This document shows positions 15,131 to 23,802 of a stretch of 64,000 bases of DNA, in pieces. The notes under the pieces are model-generated. The model worked only from the letters and a program-made list of their open reading frames with translations, was not told the origin of the DNA and made no database searches. The DNA is from Sphingomonas yabuuchiae (GTDB lineage: Bacteria > Pseudomonadota > Alphaproteobacteria > Sphingomonadales > Sphingomonadaceae), in contig NZ_JACHNX010000001.1 of the NCBI RefSeq assembly GCF_014199595.1, positions 496,001 to 560,000 on the forward strand. Reading direction: 5' to 3'. Made by a program: the position numbers and the translations under genes. How positions within the stretch are numbered: the first letter of the stretch is position 1; each line of letters opens with the position of its first letter.

Positions 15131-16261
15131 GTGGCTGAAGATCGGCAGGATGACACGAAGCGGCCCTATCGCGTGCTGAGCCTCGATGGCGGCGGAACGC
15201 GCGGGATCTACACCGCGGCGTTCCTCGACCGGCTCCTCGATCAGCATGCGCGGCGGACAGGACGAGGCCCACTTGATCTCGGCCTCGGCTTCGATCTCAT
15301 CGTCGGTACCAGCACGGGAGCGATCGTCGGCTGCGCCGCCGCGGTCGGCGTTCCCATGGTGCAAGTCGTGCGCCTGTACCGGGAACACGGGCGAGCCATT
15401 TTCCCTCACCGCATCACCGGTCGCGCCAGCGTCCTCCACCGTGCGTTCGCCGGACGACGCTATGTGCGCGAAGGCGACAAGGCGCTGCGGCAGGCACTGA
15501 CCGAGGTGCTCGGCACCACGACGATGATCGACGTCTACCGAGACCGTGGCATCTCGCTGTCCATTCCGGCCGTGAGGATGAGCAACCACAAGGCATGGGT
15601 CTTCAAGAAGACCCCGCGCAGCGGCGTGAGGGACGACAACTATCCGCTCGTCGACGTCTGCCTGGCGACCAGCGCGGCACCCATCTATCGTTCGCTTGCT
15701 GAGATCGACGAGCCGAACGGCTCCGGCGTCAAACAGGTGTTCGCTGACGGTGGTCTATGGGCCAACAATCCCATCATGGTCGGTCTGACCGACGCGCTCA
15801 CCGTCGCAGCACCCGATCAGCCTATCGAGATCTTCTCGCTCGGCACCTGCCCCCGCCCCGAAGGAGAGCATGTGACCGGCGATGCCGCGCATCGATCCAT
15901 GATGGAGTGGCGATTCGGAGCGGACGTGGCGCCGCTCGGCATCGCGGCGCAGGAGTTCGCATACGACAACATGGCTAGGTTGCTCGCCAACGCGATGAGC
16001 CAGTGCGGCCGACAGGTCCGCCGCGTGCGCTTTCCCAATAGGGAGGTGCCGGCCGGAATGATGCCGTTCCTCGGTCTCGACGACGCCCGTGACGAGGCTA
16101 TGGATCGCCTCGTCGCGCAGGCGCACACGGACGCGGATCTGACGCGCAGCAACTGCGACGATCCGCGGAACGGGGAGGGGGCAATGATCCGCGCCCTGCT
16201 CGACGATCTGCCCGATGCCGCCGGTCAGGCGCATCCTTCCCCCGCCTATGCGGCCAACTGA
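15131..16261 (+). CDS. capV: Patatin-like phospholipase, CBASS effector CapV
   Basis: The product (GTG 15131, 376 residues) shows all patatin landmarks: oxyanion loop LSLDGGGTRGIYTAAFL near residue 17, nucleophile elbow VGTSTGAIVG near residue 57, and the catalytic Asp in FADGGLWANNP near residue 210. In CBASS such enzymes are activated by the cyclic dinucleotide made by the neighbouring CD-NTase and then destroy the inner membrane of an infected cell. The CD-NTase gene follows after 11 bp, and an E1-E2 ligase gene after that, so the effector assignment is firm. Control probably comes from the divergent CapH/CapP-like pair. Confidence 0.92.
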   Translation: MAEDRQDDTKRPYRVLSLDGGGTRGIYTAAFLDRLLDQHARRTGRGPLDLGLGFDLIVGTSTGAIVGCAAAVGVPMVQVVRLYREHGRAIFPHRITGRASVLHRAFAGRRYVREGDKALRQALTEVLGTTTMIDVYRDRGISLSIPAVRMSNHKAWVFKKTPRSGVRDDNYPLVDVCLATSAAPIYRSLAEIDEPNGSGVKQVFADGGLWANNPIMVGLTDALTVAAPDQPIEIFSLGTCPRPEGEHVTGDAAHRSMMEWRFGADVAPLGIAAQEFAYDNMARLLANAMSQCGRQVRRVRFPNREVPAGMMPFLGLDDARDEAMDRLVAQAHTDADLTRSNCDDPRNGEGAMIRALLDDLPDAAGQAHPSPAYAAN

Positions 16262-16272
16262 GGAATAGACCG

Positions 16273-17310
16273 GTGTTCGACTGCTCCAAGGACGTGCGCG
16301 CTTTCCACGACAAGCAGGTGGTCCTTTCGCAGGCGGAGCAGACCGCCATGCGTGACCGGCGCGATGCGAACCGCCGCCGCCTCCGCAAGGGACTGGCCGA
16401 CAACGGCAAACCTGCGCCGATCGAGTTCGTCAAGCAGGGCAGCTACGCCATGAAGACGATGCTCCAGCATCCGCAGAACGATTACGACATAGACGACGGA
16501 GTGTATTTCCGGAAGGACGATCTGGTCGGCTCGCGAGGCGCCGCGATGTCGGCGCTCGACGCACGATGGATGGTGCGCGACGCATTGGACGACGGCAGCT
16601 TCAATGATGCACCCGAGGTGCGACCGAACTGCGTCCGGGTGTTCTATGCGGCCGGATTCCACGTCGACGTCCCCGTATATCGTCGCGTCGATACGAACGG
16701 ATCCTATTCTTATGAGCTGGCGTCGGGGGCCGGGTGGCGACGGTCCGATGCTCGCGATGTCACGGCGTGGTTCGATCGCGAACTGAACGCCAGCGGGCAG
16801 ACCTATCTGCTACGCCGGCTGGTGCGCCACGTGAAGAAGTTCGCGCGAAGCCGGTCGAGCTGGTCCGGACGTATCCTGAGTGGTTTCGGTATTACCGTGC
16901 TGGTCGTCGAGAACCGGCACCTCGACGTGGCGCGCGACGACCGCGCCGTCCACGAGACGATGCGCGCCATCAAGCAGCGGCTCGACTGGAACCTCGTCGT
17001 CTCCCATCCGGTGACGCCCGGCGACACCATCACCAGCGGCGATTCCGACGGTAAGGCTTCCTTCCTGCGATCCAAGCTGGACGAGGCCCTCGGCTGGATG
17101 GAGCCTTTGTTCGAGGCGGACTGCACCCGCGAGAAGGCGCTGTCGTGCTGGGACAAGGTCTACAATACCGATTTCTTCAGCGCCCGCTACAAGGAGGAAC
17201 GCGCCGCGGCGTTCGCCTGTCGCGTCGGCATCGGGTCGGCCGCCCTCATGGCGCTGGAGGCCCCCACCGCTGCGGCGGTAGTCGGCGCCGGTGGTGGACG
17301 GCATGCCTGA
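16273..17310 (+). CDS. CBASS CD-NTase (cGAS/DncV-like nucleotidyltransferase)
   Basis: The 345-residue product (GTG 16273) has the polymerase-beta-type active site: FVKQGSYAMKTML (G-S motif) followed by DYDIDDGVYF, with a third acidic residue in FHVDVPVYRR. The D-I-D-D-G-x-Y form is close to that of DncV-related enzymes that make cyclic dinucleotides, but I cannot fix the clade or product from sequence alone. A helical C-terminal half follows. The C-terminus ends in Gly-Gly-Gly-Arg-His-Ala; in type II CBASS the enzyme's C-terminus is conjugated to targets by Cap2, so the Gly-rich, Ala-ending tail is as expected. The cap2 gene overlaps its end by 8 bp. Confidence 0.92.
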   Translation: MFDCSKDVRAFHDKQVVLSQAEQTAMRDRRDANRRRLRKGLADNGKPAPIEFVKQGSYAMKTMLQHPQNDYDIDDGVYFRKDDLVGSRGAAMSALDARWMVRDALDDGSFNDAPEVRPNCVRVFYAAGFHVDVPVYRRVDTNGSYSYELASGAGWRRSDARDVTAWFDRELNASGQTYLLRRLVRHVKKFARSRSSWSGRILSGFGITVLVVENRHLDVARDDRAVHETMRAIKQRLDWNLVVSHPVTPGDTITSGDSDGKASFLRSKLDEALGWMEPLFEADCTREKALSCWDKVYNTDFFSARYKEERAAAFACRVGIGSAALMALEAPTAAAVVGAGGGRHA

Positions 17311-19147
17311 CAGAGGCGTCCGCGGCCAGATGACGTCCGATGTCGCCGTCCAGCTCGTCGATGAGAGGCTCGCCGCCGATCTGGGGATCGTCCCGGAGCG
17401 TCTCGATGCGGGTCGGCTGCGGGCGGCTTATCCGCGCCGGGCCTTCGTCGATGGGTGGCGAATCCCCGTGGACTGTTCGGACGGCCAGACGCGTCGGGTC
17501 GATCTTCTGATCGTTTCGGCATTCCCCGCAGCATATCCCCGCACCGCGCTGGTCGACCGTCCCGACGACCTGGAATGGCCTCACGTCGAAGGCGATGGCG
17601 TGATGTGCCTCCTGCCGATCCACGCTGAAGTGGATGCCGGTGATCCGGCGGCCGTCGCCGTCAATCTGCTCGCCCGATCCGCCCGACTGATCGAGGAGCT
17701 GCTTTCCGGCGACATCGTCGAGCGCGACTTCCGGGAGGAGTTCCTCACCTACTGGTTCTACGGATCGGACTTCGGAGCACCGAAGGTGCGCAGCCTGCTC
17801 CGCCCCGGCGGACCGTCCCGCATGGTGCGGGTGTGGCGCGATCGGGCAGGCGCGATGACGGTTGCGGAGGATGCGGCGACGCTCGAGCGCTGGCTCGCCA
17901 ACCTTTCCGGTTCCCCGCATGCCCGCAAGACCTGTCGGCATGAACCCGCAGCGCTGGTCTGGCTGCCAACGCCTCCTGTGCCGGCCGACTACCCGATCAT
18001 CGGTGCAAACGTTGTCACCCTCGCTGCCACCGCGGGTCCGGGGGCTTCGGGCATTGTGGAGGAGCTCGCGGCAGCCACGGTCGATAACGCGCTGGTCGTC
18101 TTCGGGGCGGAGGGTCGCGGCGGCGCAGGACTGATCGCTGTGGAGACGACCGTGGCGCATAGGCGTAGCGGCGCACGCGGCGGCACCGAACATCCGTTGA
18201 CCCAAGGGTTCAGGGCGGCGCCTCTCCCTGCCAGCGTGGCCGCCTCGCGCATGTTCTCCGCGGCGCCAATGCGGCGCCTTCAGGTCGATCGCGCCGATGC
18301 GAGATGGATCCATGGACGCGGCAGGGATCCCAGGATCGAACGGCTCATCGCGTCCACCGTCGTCGTGATCGGGTGCGGGTCGCTCGGCTCATCCGTCGCC
18401 GCCAGACTGGCCCGTGCTGGCGTCGGGCGACTGCACCTCGTCGACAACGACGCGCTGGCGTGGTCCAATGTCGGTCGACACGAACTGGGTGCCGATTGCG
18501 TCGGGTTCAACAAGGCGAAGGCGCTGGCCGAACGCCTTCGTCGCGAGTTTCCGCACATGGATGTGGCGGGGCACGATTTGGGAATGCACGTACTGCTCTC
18601 CCACCACGAGCGGCTGCTGATCGATGCCGATCTCATCGTCGCAGCGACAGGAAGCTGGGGAGCGGAAGGCGCACTGGACAGGTGGCATGTGGCGACAGGA
18701 CGCAACGCTCCGATCGTCTATGGTTGGCTGGAGGATCTCGCGCTCGCGGCGCACGCCGTGACCATATCCAAGACCGGTGGATGCCTGCGCTGCGGCTTCG
18801 GTCCAACCGGTGTTCCGCTCCTCCCTGCGTTGGATTGGCCGTCGGGCCGCACCGAGCACGAGGAGCCGGCATGCGGCAATCACTACCAGCCCTACGGCGC
18901 GGTTGAGCTCGGTTTCGCGGTCGATCTAGTCGCGACGACATCCCTTAACGCACTGCTTGAAAGGCCAGCGGAATCGGTCGAGCATGTCTGGCTGACCGCT
19001 CGAGCCAACACGGTCGCGGCGGGAGCGATGCTGGCCGAGACGCTGACGCGCCGTTCAAATCAGGTGCCGCTCGGAGGCGGACTGGTGACCGCGCCTTGGC
19101 CGAAGGGCTGCGAGCACTGTACGAACGCTATCAATCTGGCGGCTTGA
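17303..19147 (+). CDS. cap2: CBASS Cap2: fused E2-like and E1-like (ThiF) ligase
   Basis: Start ATG 17303 (GTG 17291 and ATG 17330 are alternatives); 614 residues from 17303. The N-terminal E2-like domain has its catalytic Cys in WPHVEGDGVMCLLP. After a linker region comes the ThiF/E1 domain with the nucleotide-binding loop VVVIGCGSLGSSVAARLARA and a LVDNDALAWSNVGRHELG segment that orders ATP. A C-R-C-G zinc pair and EEPACGNHYQPYGAVEL follow, the latter probably holding the E1 catalytic Cys. Cap2 conjugates the CD-NTase C-terminus to cellular targets and so primes signalling. The usual next gene, the JAB protease Cap3, is absent; a DUF2235 hydrolase gene stands there instead. Confidence 0.9.
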   Translation: MPDRGVRGQMTSDVAVQLVDERLAADLGIVPERLDAGRLRAAYPRRAFVDGWRIPVDCSDGQTRRVDLLIVSAFPAAYPRTALVDRPDDLEWPHVEGDGVMCLLPIHAEVDAGDPAAVAVNLLARSARLIEELLSGDIVERDFREEFLTYWFYGSDFGAPKVRSLLRPGGPSRMVRVWRDRAGAMTVAEDAATLERWLANLSGSPHARKTCRHEPAALVWLPTPPVPADYPIIGANVVTLAATAGPGASGIVEELAAATVDNALVVFGAEGRGGAGLIAVETTVAHRRSGARGGTEHPLTQGFRAAPLPASVAASRMFSAAPMRRLQVDRADARWIHGRGRDPRIERLIASTVVVIGCGSLGSSVAARLARAGVGRLHLVDNDALAWSNVGRHELGADCVGFNKAKALAERLRREFPHMDVAGHDLGMHVLLSHHERLLIDADLIVAATGSWGAEGALDRWHVATGRNAPIVYGWLEDLALAAHAVTISKTGGCLRCGFGPTGVPLLPALDWPSGRTEHEEPACGNHYQPYGAVELGFAVDLVATTSLNALLERPAESVEHVWLTARANTVAAGAMLAETLTRRSNQVPLGGGLVTAPWPKGCEHCTNAINLAA

Positions 19148-19174
19148 GACGAAAACAGAATGGAGGGGGCATCG

Positions 19175-20608
19175 ATGCCGAAGAACATAGTGGTCTTCTC
19201 CGATGGCACGGGCCAGGACGGCGGCGTCCGTCCGGAGCAGCGGATGAGTAACATCTTCAAGATGTATCGCGCATCCAGGCCGGGCCCCGACAGCTTGGTC
19301 GATCCCCGCGATCAGGTCGTCTTCTACGATCCTGGTCTTGGAACGGAAGCCGGGGCCACGGGGCTGACTTCGGTCCGCCGCTGGATCGCGAAGCTGCTGT
19401 CGTCGGTGACGGGACGCGGCATCACCACCAACATCGCAGACTGCTATGAATTCATCATCAACCACTACCGTCCCGGCGACCGCATCTGGCTGTTTGGCTT
19501 CAGCCGCGGCGCGTACACCGCCCGCAGCGTGGCGACCGTCCTTCGACTCTGCGGCGTCCCTACCCGCATTCCGGAGGGGGACCTGCCCCGCTTCCGGAAT
19601 GCGGGTAGGGAGGTCGCGGATCAAGCGGTCATCCGGGTGGCTGAGCATGGTGCGGGCCATCCGCGCGCGCGATACGAGGCCGAGCGCGAAGAACTCGCCC
19701 ATCGCTTCCGCATCGAACACGGATCGGACGTCAACGGCGAGGCGAACGCCGCGCCCTACTTCATAGGCGTATTCGACACTGTAGCCTCGCTCGGCGCGAA
19801 GGGGCCTCTGCGGATTGCGCTTGGTGCGGTTCTCGCGCTCTTGACGGCGGCTTCCGCCGCAACGGCGGCGACGATAATCCATCGGCTGTTCGACACCGGC
19901 TGGACTGCCTCGTTCATCGTCGCGGCCGCGATCATCGTCTTGGTCGGGGCTTGGCTTTATCTCCGGACAGCCCTCAAGACCTTCAAGCCGTCCGTAGCGG
20001 GAGGACGCAGGACCTTCCACTTGGCGCAATGGAGCGGACGCGACTACGACAAGCTGCTTGGCCGGGCGGTCGTCCATGCGCGACATGCGATCGCCATAGA
20101 CGAGAACCGTGCGGATTTCCCTCGGGTGCCTTGGGGGCCCGGCAAGGGCGTGGAACGCCGCCCGGAAGTCGAGGGTGAACCGAAGCCGTTCGTCCAAATG
20201 TGGTTCGCGGGCAACCATTCGGACATCGGCGGCAGCTATCCCGAGGCGGAGTCGAGGCTGTCCGACATAGCGTTGGAGTGGATGCTGGAGGAGGCGCGCT
20301 CCGTGCGTCATCCGCTGATCGTCGACGATACCCGCATCCACCTGTTCCCTTCGGCGGATGGCGTCCAGCATGATGAGGTAGTGGGCATGTCCGACACCGT
20401 GCGAAGCCGCACACCGTTCTGGCTGCGTCGGCTCACGCGGTCGATCACCTGGAAGGTGCAGCCGCGCGACCTGAAGGACACCGCCACGATGCATCCGAGC
20501 GTGTCCGAGCGCTTCGCTCTTGATGCCGTGCCCCGGCAGGGTGCCGATGGACCATATAGACCCGCTGTGCTGCGGACGCACGAGCTCTTCCGGGATCATT
20601 ACCTATGA
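19175..20608 (+). CDS. DUF2235 alpha/beta hydrolase with internal TM pair (Tle1-like lipase fold)
   Basis: ATG 19175 has GGAGGGGG seven bases upstream; ATG 19160 is less good. The 477-residue protein begins MPKNIVVFSDGTGQDGG, the DUF2235 opening, and has the nucleophile motif WLFGFSRGAYTARSVA and a later AGNHSDIGGSYPE segment with the His-Asp end of the triad. Between about 210 and 275 lie two hydrophobic stretches (LRIALGAVLALLTAASAATA and ASFIVAAAIIVLVGAWLYL), so it is probably membrane-bound. DUF2235 includes the Tle1 phospholipase effectors. It stands 27 bp behind cap2, where cap3 normally sits, and overlaps the next gene by 4 bp. A second CBASS-linked membrane-damaging enzyme is possible; this is inference. 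Confidence 0.8.
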   Translation: MPKNIVVFSDGTGQDGGVRPEQRMSNIFKMYRASRPGPDSLVDPRDQVVFYDPGLGTEAGATGLTSVRRWIAKLLSSVTGRGITTNIADCYEFIINHYRPGDRIWLFGFSRGAYTARSVATVLRLCGVPTRIPEGDLPRFRNAGREVADQAVIRVAEHGAGHPRARYEAEREELAHRFRIEHGSDVNGEANAAPYFIGVFDTVASLGAKGPLRIALGAVLALLTAASAATAATIIHRLFDTGWTASFIVAAAIIVLVGAWLYLRTALKTFKPSVAGGRRTFHLAQWSGRDYDKLLGRAVVHARHAIAIDENRADFPRVPWGPGKGVERRPEVEGEPKPFVQMWFAGNHSDIGGSYPEAESRLSDIALEWMLEEARSVRHPLIVDDTRIHLFPSADGVQHDEVVGMSDTVRSRTPFWLRRLTRSITWKVQPRDLKDTATMHPSVSERFALDAVPRQGADGPYRPAVLRTHELFRDHYL

Positions 20609-21429
20609 TGAAGTGGCCTTTGCGGTCACACTCCGTAGGCAGGCCGCCCCTCCACGCGAGATCGTGGATTGCGACGGCGGTCTGTCTGGTCGGGGTGACC
20701 GCATCGACCCCGACCATGGCTGTCCAGTCGGAACTGCACACCTTCCACTGTCTCCACGGATGCCCGATCGGAGCCGCCGACATCGACGACATCGTCGTGC
20801 GAGAAATCTACACCTTGGCATCCAACGACCTGACGAAGATGGCGGACTGGGTCGCCTACCGCGTGACTCCGTCCTCGATCGGACCGTCCGGTGAACGCAA
20901 GTGGACGGCGGATCCATGGCTCGATCCCGACGAGACGCTGGAACCGGCAGACTATGACGGCGCGCCCAAGGCGCTGGGAATTGACCGTGGGCACCAGGCG
21001 CCGCTCGCCGGCCAATCCGGCACGCCGTTCGCCGCCGACACCAACATCCTCTCCAACATCACGCCGCAGGGTGCGGCTTTGAACCAAGGGGCGTGGCAGC
21101 GGCTGGAGGCGCGGGAGAACGACCTCGCCCGCAAGGAGAACATAGGGGTCTACGTCCTGACGGGGCCGTTGTTCGAGCGTGTCCTCCCGCCGATGCCGAA
21201 TGCCGACGAGCGTCATCGGGTCCCATCGGGCTACTGGAAGGTGATAGCGACGCAGGACGGTCGTCTCGCCGCCTTCATCATGGACACGGTCGCACCGAGG
21301 ACGCTCGACCATTGCGACGCCAGGGTGACGCTGGACGAGGTCGAACTTCGGTCACGCCTCGGTCTGTTCCCACGCCTCACGGCCCGGTCGTTCCGGAATC
21401 TCTCCTCCGAACTGGGGTGCGTACCATGA
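20605..21429 (+). CDS. Secreted DNA/RNA non-specific endonuclease (DRGH, NUC1/NucA type)
   Basis: The ATG overlaps the hydrolase stop (ATGA). The 274-residue product has an N-terminal hydrophobic stretch ending in TASTPTMA, consistent with a signal peptide. Its beta-beta-alpha-metal nuclease core is IDRGHQAPLAG, followed by NILSNITPQGAALNQGAWQR with the metal-binding Asn. DRGH is the catalytic signature of the Serratia/NUC1 family, which cuts DNA and RNA without sequence preference. Export to the periplasm is expected. It is translationally coupled on both sides to genes of the CBASS extension. It is not NucC, the CBASS restriction-type nuclease. Confidence 0.85.
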   Translation: MMKWPLRSHSVGRPPLHARSWIATAVCLVGVTASTPTMAVQSELHTFHCLHGCPIGAADIDDIVVREIYTLASNDLTKMADWVAYRVTPSSIGPSGERKWTADPWLDPDETLEPADYDGAPKALGIDRGHQAPLAGQSGTPFAADTNILSNITPQGAALNQGAWQRLEARENDLARKENIGVYVLTGPLFERVLPPMPNADERHRVPSGYWKVIATQDGRLAAFIMDTVAPRTLDHCDARVTLDEVELRSRLGLFPRLTARSFRNLSSELGCVP

Positions 21430-22316
21430 TTTCGATCCCGTCCGGTCCGACGCTCCGCATCGTCGTCTGCCTGCTGCTGCCGACGGTTCCGAGCGGCTGC
21501 GCGACGGCGCCTTCCGCCGACCTGACGGGATTCGGCCGCGCGGCATCAACCCTGCAGACGGACACGACCACGACCTTTGCGGAGGCCAATCGACTGACCC
21601 GATCGGTCGAAGTGGACCGCTTCGTCCGGTCCGGCGCGATCGGCCTGTCGGAGCGGCGCTTCCCGGCGGCTGTTCCACCCGAGGTCGCCGCCAAATGGCG
21701 CGGCGCACTCGGCGATCTCGCCCGCTACGGAAACCTGTTGGCGACCCTGACCGGGCGCGGGCGGGGCGGCGTCCAGACCGACGCCTTCCGCGAACTGGGT
21801 GTCCAGCTGAACGCGGGGCCGACCGCAGCCGGCCTCGATCCCGGCGTGTCCGCCGGATTCGCCACCCTAGCAGGCGCGCTGGTCGATCTCCGGGCGCAGT
21901 CCAGCGCTCGCGACATTCTTCGACGCACCGACCCGGAAGTCCGCACCCTTCTGATCGCGATGGCGGACGCCGTCGGCAGGAGCGATTCCGAGGGGTTGCG
22001 GGGCACGGTCGCCTCGAACTGGGCGACGGCGCTCTCTGTGCATCAGCGCGCATACGCCGCTGCCGCCACGGAGAAGGCTGATGCCCGTCAGCGACAGATC
22101 GTGTCCGACTACCTCGTCGGCATCGACAGGCGGGACGCGCAACTCGCGGCACTCGCCGGTCTGCGCGCGTCGCTCCTTGGCTTGGCCGACGCGCACACCG
22201 CCGCCGCCAACGGTTCGCGGCGCCCGTTCGGTGAGGTGCTGAAGGACATCAACGATCGGCTGGATAGGACGGAAGCCACCTACCGGGCGATCGAGAAGGC
22301 GGGAGACGCGAGATGA
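21426..22316 (+). CDS. Putative lipoprotein in the CBASS extension
   Basis: ATG 21426 overlaps the endonuclease stop by 4 bp. The 296-residue product has a signal peptide with a lipobox-like LPTVPSGC, so Cys25 is probably lipidated. The mature part is Ala/Arg-rich and helical (for example TTTTFAEANRLTRSVEVDRF, WRGALGDLARYGNLLATLTG, ASNWATALSVHQRAYAAAAT). I do not recognise a family; it resembles helical envelope proteins of unknown function. It may bind or restrain the periplasmic nuclease encoded next to it; that is a guess from the overlap only. Confidence 0.7.
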   Translation: MISIPSGPTLRIVVCLLLPTVPSGCATAPSADLTGFGRAASTLQTDTTTTFAEANRLTRSVEVDRFVRSGAIGLSERRFPAAVPPEVAAKWRGALGDLARYGNLLATLTGRGRGGVQTDAFRELGVQLNAGPTAAGLDPGVSAGFATLAGALVDLRAQSSARDILRRTDPEVRTLLIAMADAVGRSDSEGLRGTVASNWATALSVHQRAYAAAATEKADARQRQIVSDYLVGIDRRDAQLAALAGLRASLLGLADAHTAAANGSRRPFGEVLKDINDRLDRTEATYRAIEKAGDAR

Positions 22317-22684
22317 ACAGCGATGATACCATGGCGGTCGGCCCCGGCGACAATCCCGACCTGCATGCGATGCACCGCGATCTCGTCGCCCTCGTCCGTC
22401 GGCTAGAGTGGGCGATCGATTCCGCCCCGGACGCTGCGGCGATCGTTGCCATCACCGAGCAGATGGCCGAGGTGAACGCACGCGTGACCTCGACGGGCCG
22501 GGTGCTGCTCGCGCGGCAGACGGATGAGATTGCACGTCATGCCAAGGCGTTTTCCGATGCAGTCCCCGAGATAGAGAGGGAGATCGACGCTCTCCGGGAC
22601 TGCGAGCGCATGGTCGCGGCTGTGGCGGCGCTGCTCGGCACCGTCGACGAGGCGGTGCGCATCGCCAAGCTCACGTGCCGATGA
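22313..22684 (+). CDS. Small helical hypothetical protein, last gene of the CBASS-linked operon
   Basis: ATG 22313 overlaps the lipoprotein stop by 4 bp. The 123-residue product is nearly all helix (HAMHRDLVALVRRLEWAIDS, ITEQMAEVNARVTSTGRVLL, VPEIEREIDALRDCERMVAA) with no signal peptide or TM segment, so it should be cytosolic or bound to a partner. No family is recognised. With the overlap it is clearly co-translated with the lipoprotein gene. An immunity-like or structural partner role is conceivable but unsupported. Confidence 0.65.
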   Translation: MNSDDTMAVGPGDNPDLHAMHRDLVALVRRLEWAIDSAPDAAAIVAITEQMAEVNARVTSTGRVLLARQTDEIARHAKAFSDAVPEIEREIDALRDCERMVAAVAALLGTVDEAVRIAKLTCR

Positions 22685-23087
22685 GATCATCCAACGGCGC
22701 CGACGCCCCCTGAGGACTGAGGAGACGAGAGAGGCGGCAAATACCCTATCCGTCATGATGGAGGAGGTCGACCGAAAGCACCTAGTGCGACTGAAGAGCG
22801 TTTGCAGCTGAACGCTCGAGCGAGGGCAGACCCGCATGGTCACGTAATTCTGCCGCGACTAATTCCATGCTTTCGTCCGGTCCGAGCCGATGACGCATTG
22901 GCTCGGAAATTCGTACTTTCGGACTTCGCGCCCCACAAGACCCGTCACGCGCACGGCATACCGGCGCCTCGGCTTGGCTGGCGGGCGAAGCGTAAGTGTG
23001 GTCGACTACGCGTCGCGGACGGTAGTAAATCGGTTCGACGGCACAGGACAGCCTCGAGCCGTATGAAAGTGGCGGAAATTCGCTGAA
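22685..23087. other. Gap at the right end of the island without a supported gene
   Basis: I see no convincing coding region in this stretch. One frame near 22715-22811 reads NTLSVMMEEVDRKHLVRLKS, ending in a stop and without its own start, and could be the tail of a lost element gene. The gap should contain the terminator of the long CBASS operon and lies between it and the tandem 22-bp repeats. Confidence 0.4.
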
Positions 23088-23131
23088 TGTCAGTGTAAGG
23101 TTGTGCGAGTGTCAATGTAAGGTTGTGCGAA
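23088..23131. repeat. Two tandem 22-bp repeats at the island/core border
   Basis: Unit 1 (23088-23109) and unit 2 (23110-23131) both begin TGTCA and contain TGTAAGGTTGTGCGA; they differ only at unit positions 6 and 22 (G versus A in each). They lie 4 bp 3' of the dcd stop codon. Tandem 20-22-bp sites that begin with TGT are typical of transposon ends bound by TnsB/TniA-type transposases (Tn7- and Tn5053-like elements), so these may be the fossil or live end of such an element. No matching opposite end or transposase was found in the window. Confidence 0.7.
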
Positions 23132-23134
23132 TGA

Positions 23135-23689
23135 TTATAGCCGAGGCAGCGTCACCCCGCGCTGGCCCATATATTTGCCCGCCCGGTCGGCATAGCTGGT
23201 CTCACAGGGCTCGTTGCCCTTCAGGAACAGGAACTGGCAGGCGCCCTCATTGGCGTAGATCTTGGCGGGCAGCGGCGTGGTGTTGGAAAATTCCAGCGTC
23301 ACATGGCCTTCCCAACCCGGCTCCAGCGGCGTGACGTTCACGATGATCCCGCACCGCGCATAGGTCGACTTGCCGAGGCAGATCACCAGTACGTCGCGCG
23401 GCACCCGGAAATATTCGACCGTCCGGGCCAGTGCGAAGCTGTTGGGCGGAATGATACAGCAATCGGTCTTGCGGTCGACAAAACTGTTCGATGCAAAGTC
23501 CTTGGGGTCGACCACCGCGCTGTCGACATTGGTAAAGATCTTGAACTCGTCCGCCACCCGCGCATCATAGCCATAGGACGACAGGCCATAGCTGATGCAG
23601 CCGTCGCGACGCTGGCTCTCGACGAAGGGTTCGATCATGCCTTGGGTCTGCGCGGCTTCGCGAATCCAGCGGTCGGACAGGATCGACAT
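23135..23689 (-). CDS. dcd: dCTP deaminase
   Basis: ATG 23689 has AAGGA seven bases upstream and gives a 184-residue protein, the usual length. The family core is visible: [60 protein letters not shown] and [13 protein letters not shown]. The S-x-x-x-R and the Glu of TLEFSNTT belong to the active site of the trimeric enzyme. It deaminates dCTP to dUTP for thymidylate synthesis in the cytosol. It is the first core gene after the island and is transcribed toward it, diverging from the MerR gene across 113 bp. Confidence 0.95.
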   Translation of the reverse strand: MSILSDRWIREAAQTQGMIEPFVESQRRDGCISYGLSSYGYDARVADEFKIFTNVDSAVVDPKDFASNSFVDRKTDCCIIPPNSFALARTVEYFRVPRDVLVICLGKSTYARCGIIVNVTPLEPGWEGHVTLEFSNTTPLPAKIYANEGACQFLFLKGNEPCETSYADRAGKYMGQRGVTLPRL

Positions 23690-23770
23690 CTTCATTTCCT
23701 TCAGGTTTGGCCGCTCATCGCCGGATCGCGGGGGGAGGGCAAGCGGCAACCGTCAAAAAGGGGCTTGCGG

Positions 23771-23785
23771 TTGACGCAACGTCAA
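23771..23785. promoter_or_regulatory. Probable MerR operator: TTGACG-CAA-CGTCAA palindrome
   Basis: A perfect inverted repeat (TTGACG, three bases, CGTCAA) sits 17 bp before the MerR-family start codon and about 80 bp upstream of dcd. MerR-family proteins bind such palindromes inside their own promoters, so autoregulation is likely; TTGACG can also serve as the -35 box. No other palindrome of this quality is seen in the gap. Confidence 0.55.
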
Positions 23786-23802
23786 GCGGTACGGTGCGGC
23801 GC

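Noticed and set aside
20605..21429. Naming the endonuclease NucC
   Set aside because: NucC is a restriction-type trimeric nuclease; this protein has a DRGH beta-beta-alpha-metal motif and a signal peptide.
22802..23086. 94-codon open frame in the gap before the 22-bp repeats
   Set aside because: No ribosome binding site and no recognisable motif; composition looks like chance coding in GC-rich DNA.
23088..23131. CRISPR array
   Set aside because: Only two units, directly adjacent and without spacers, and no cas genes.
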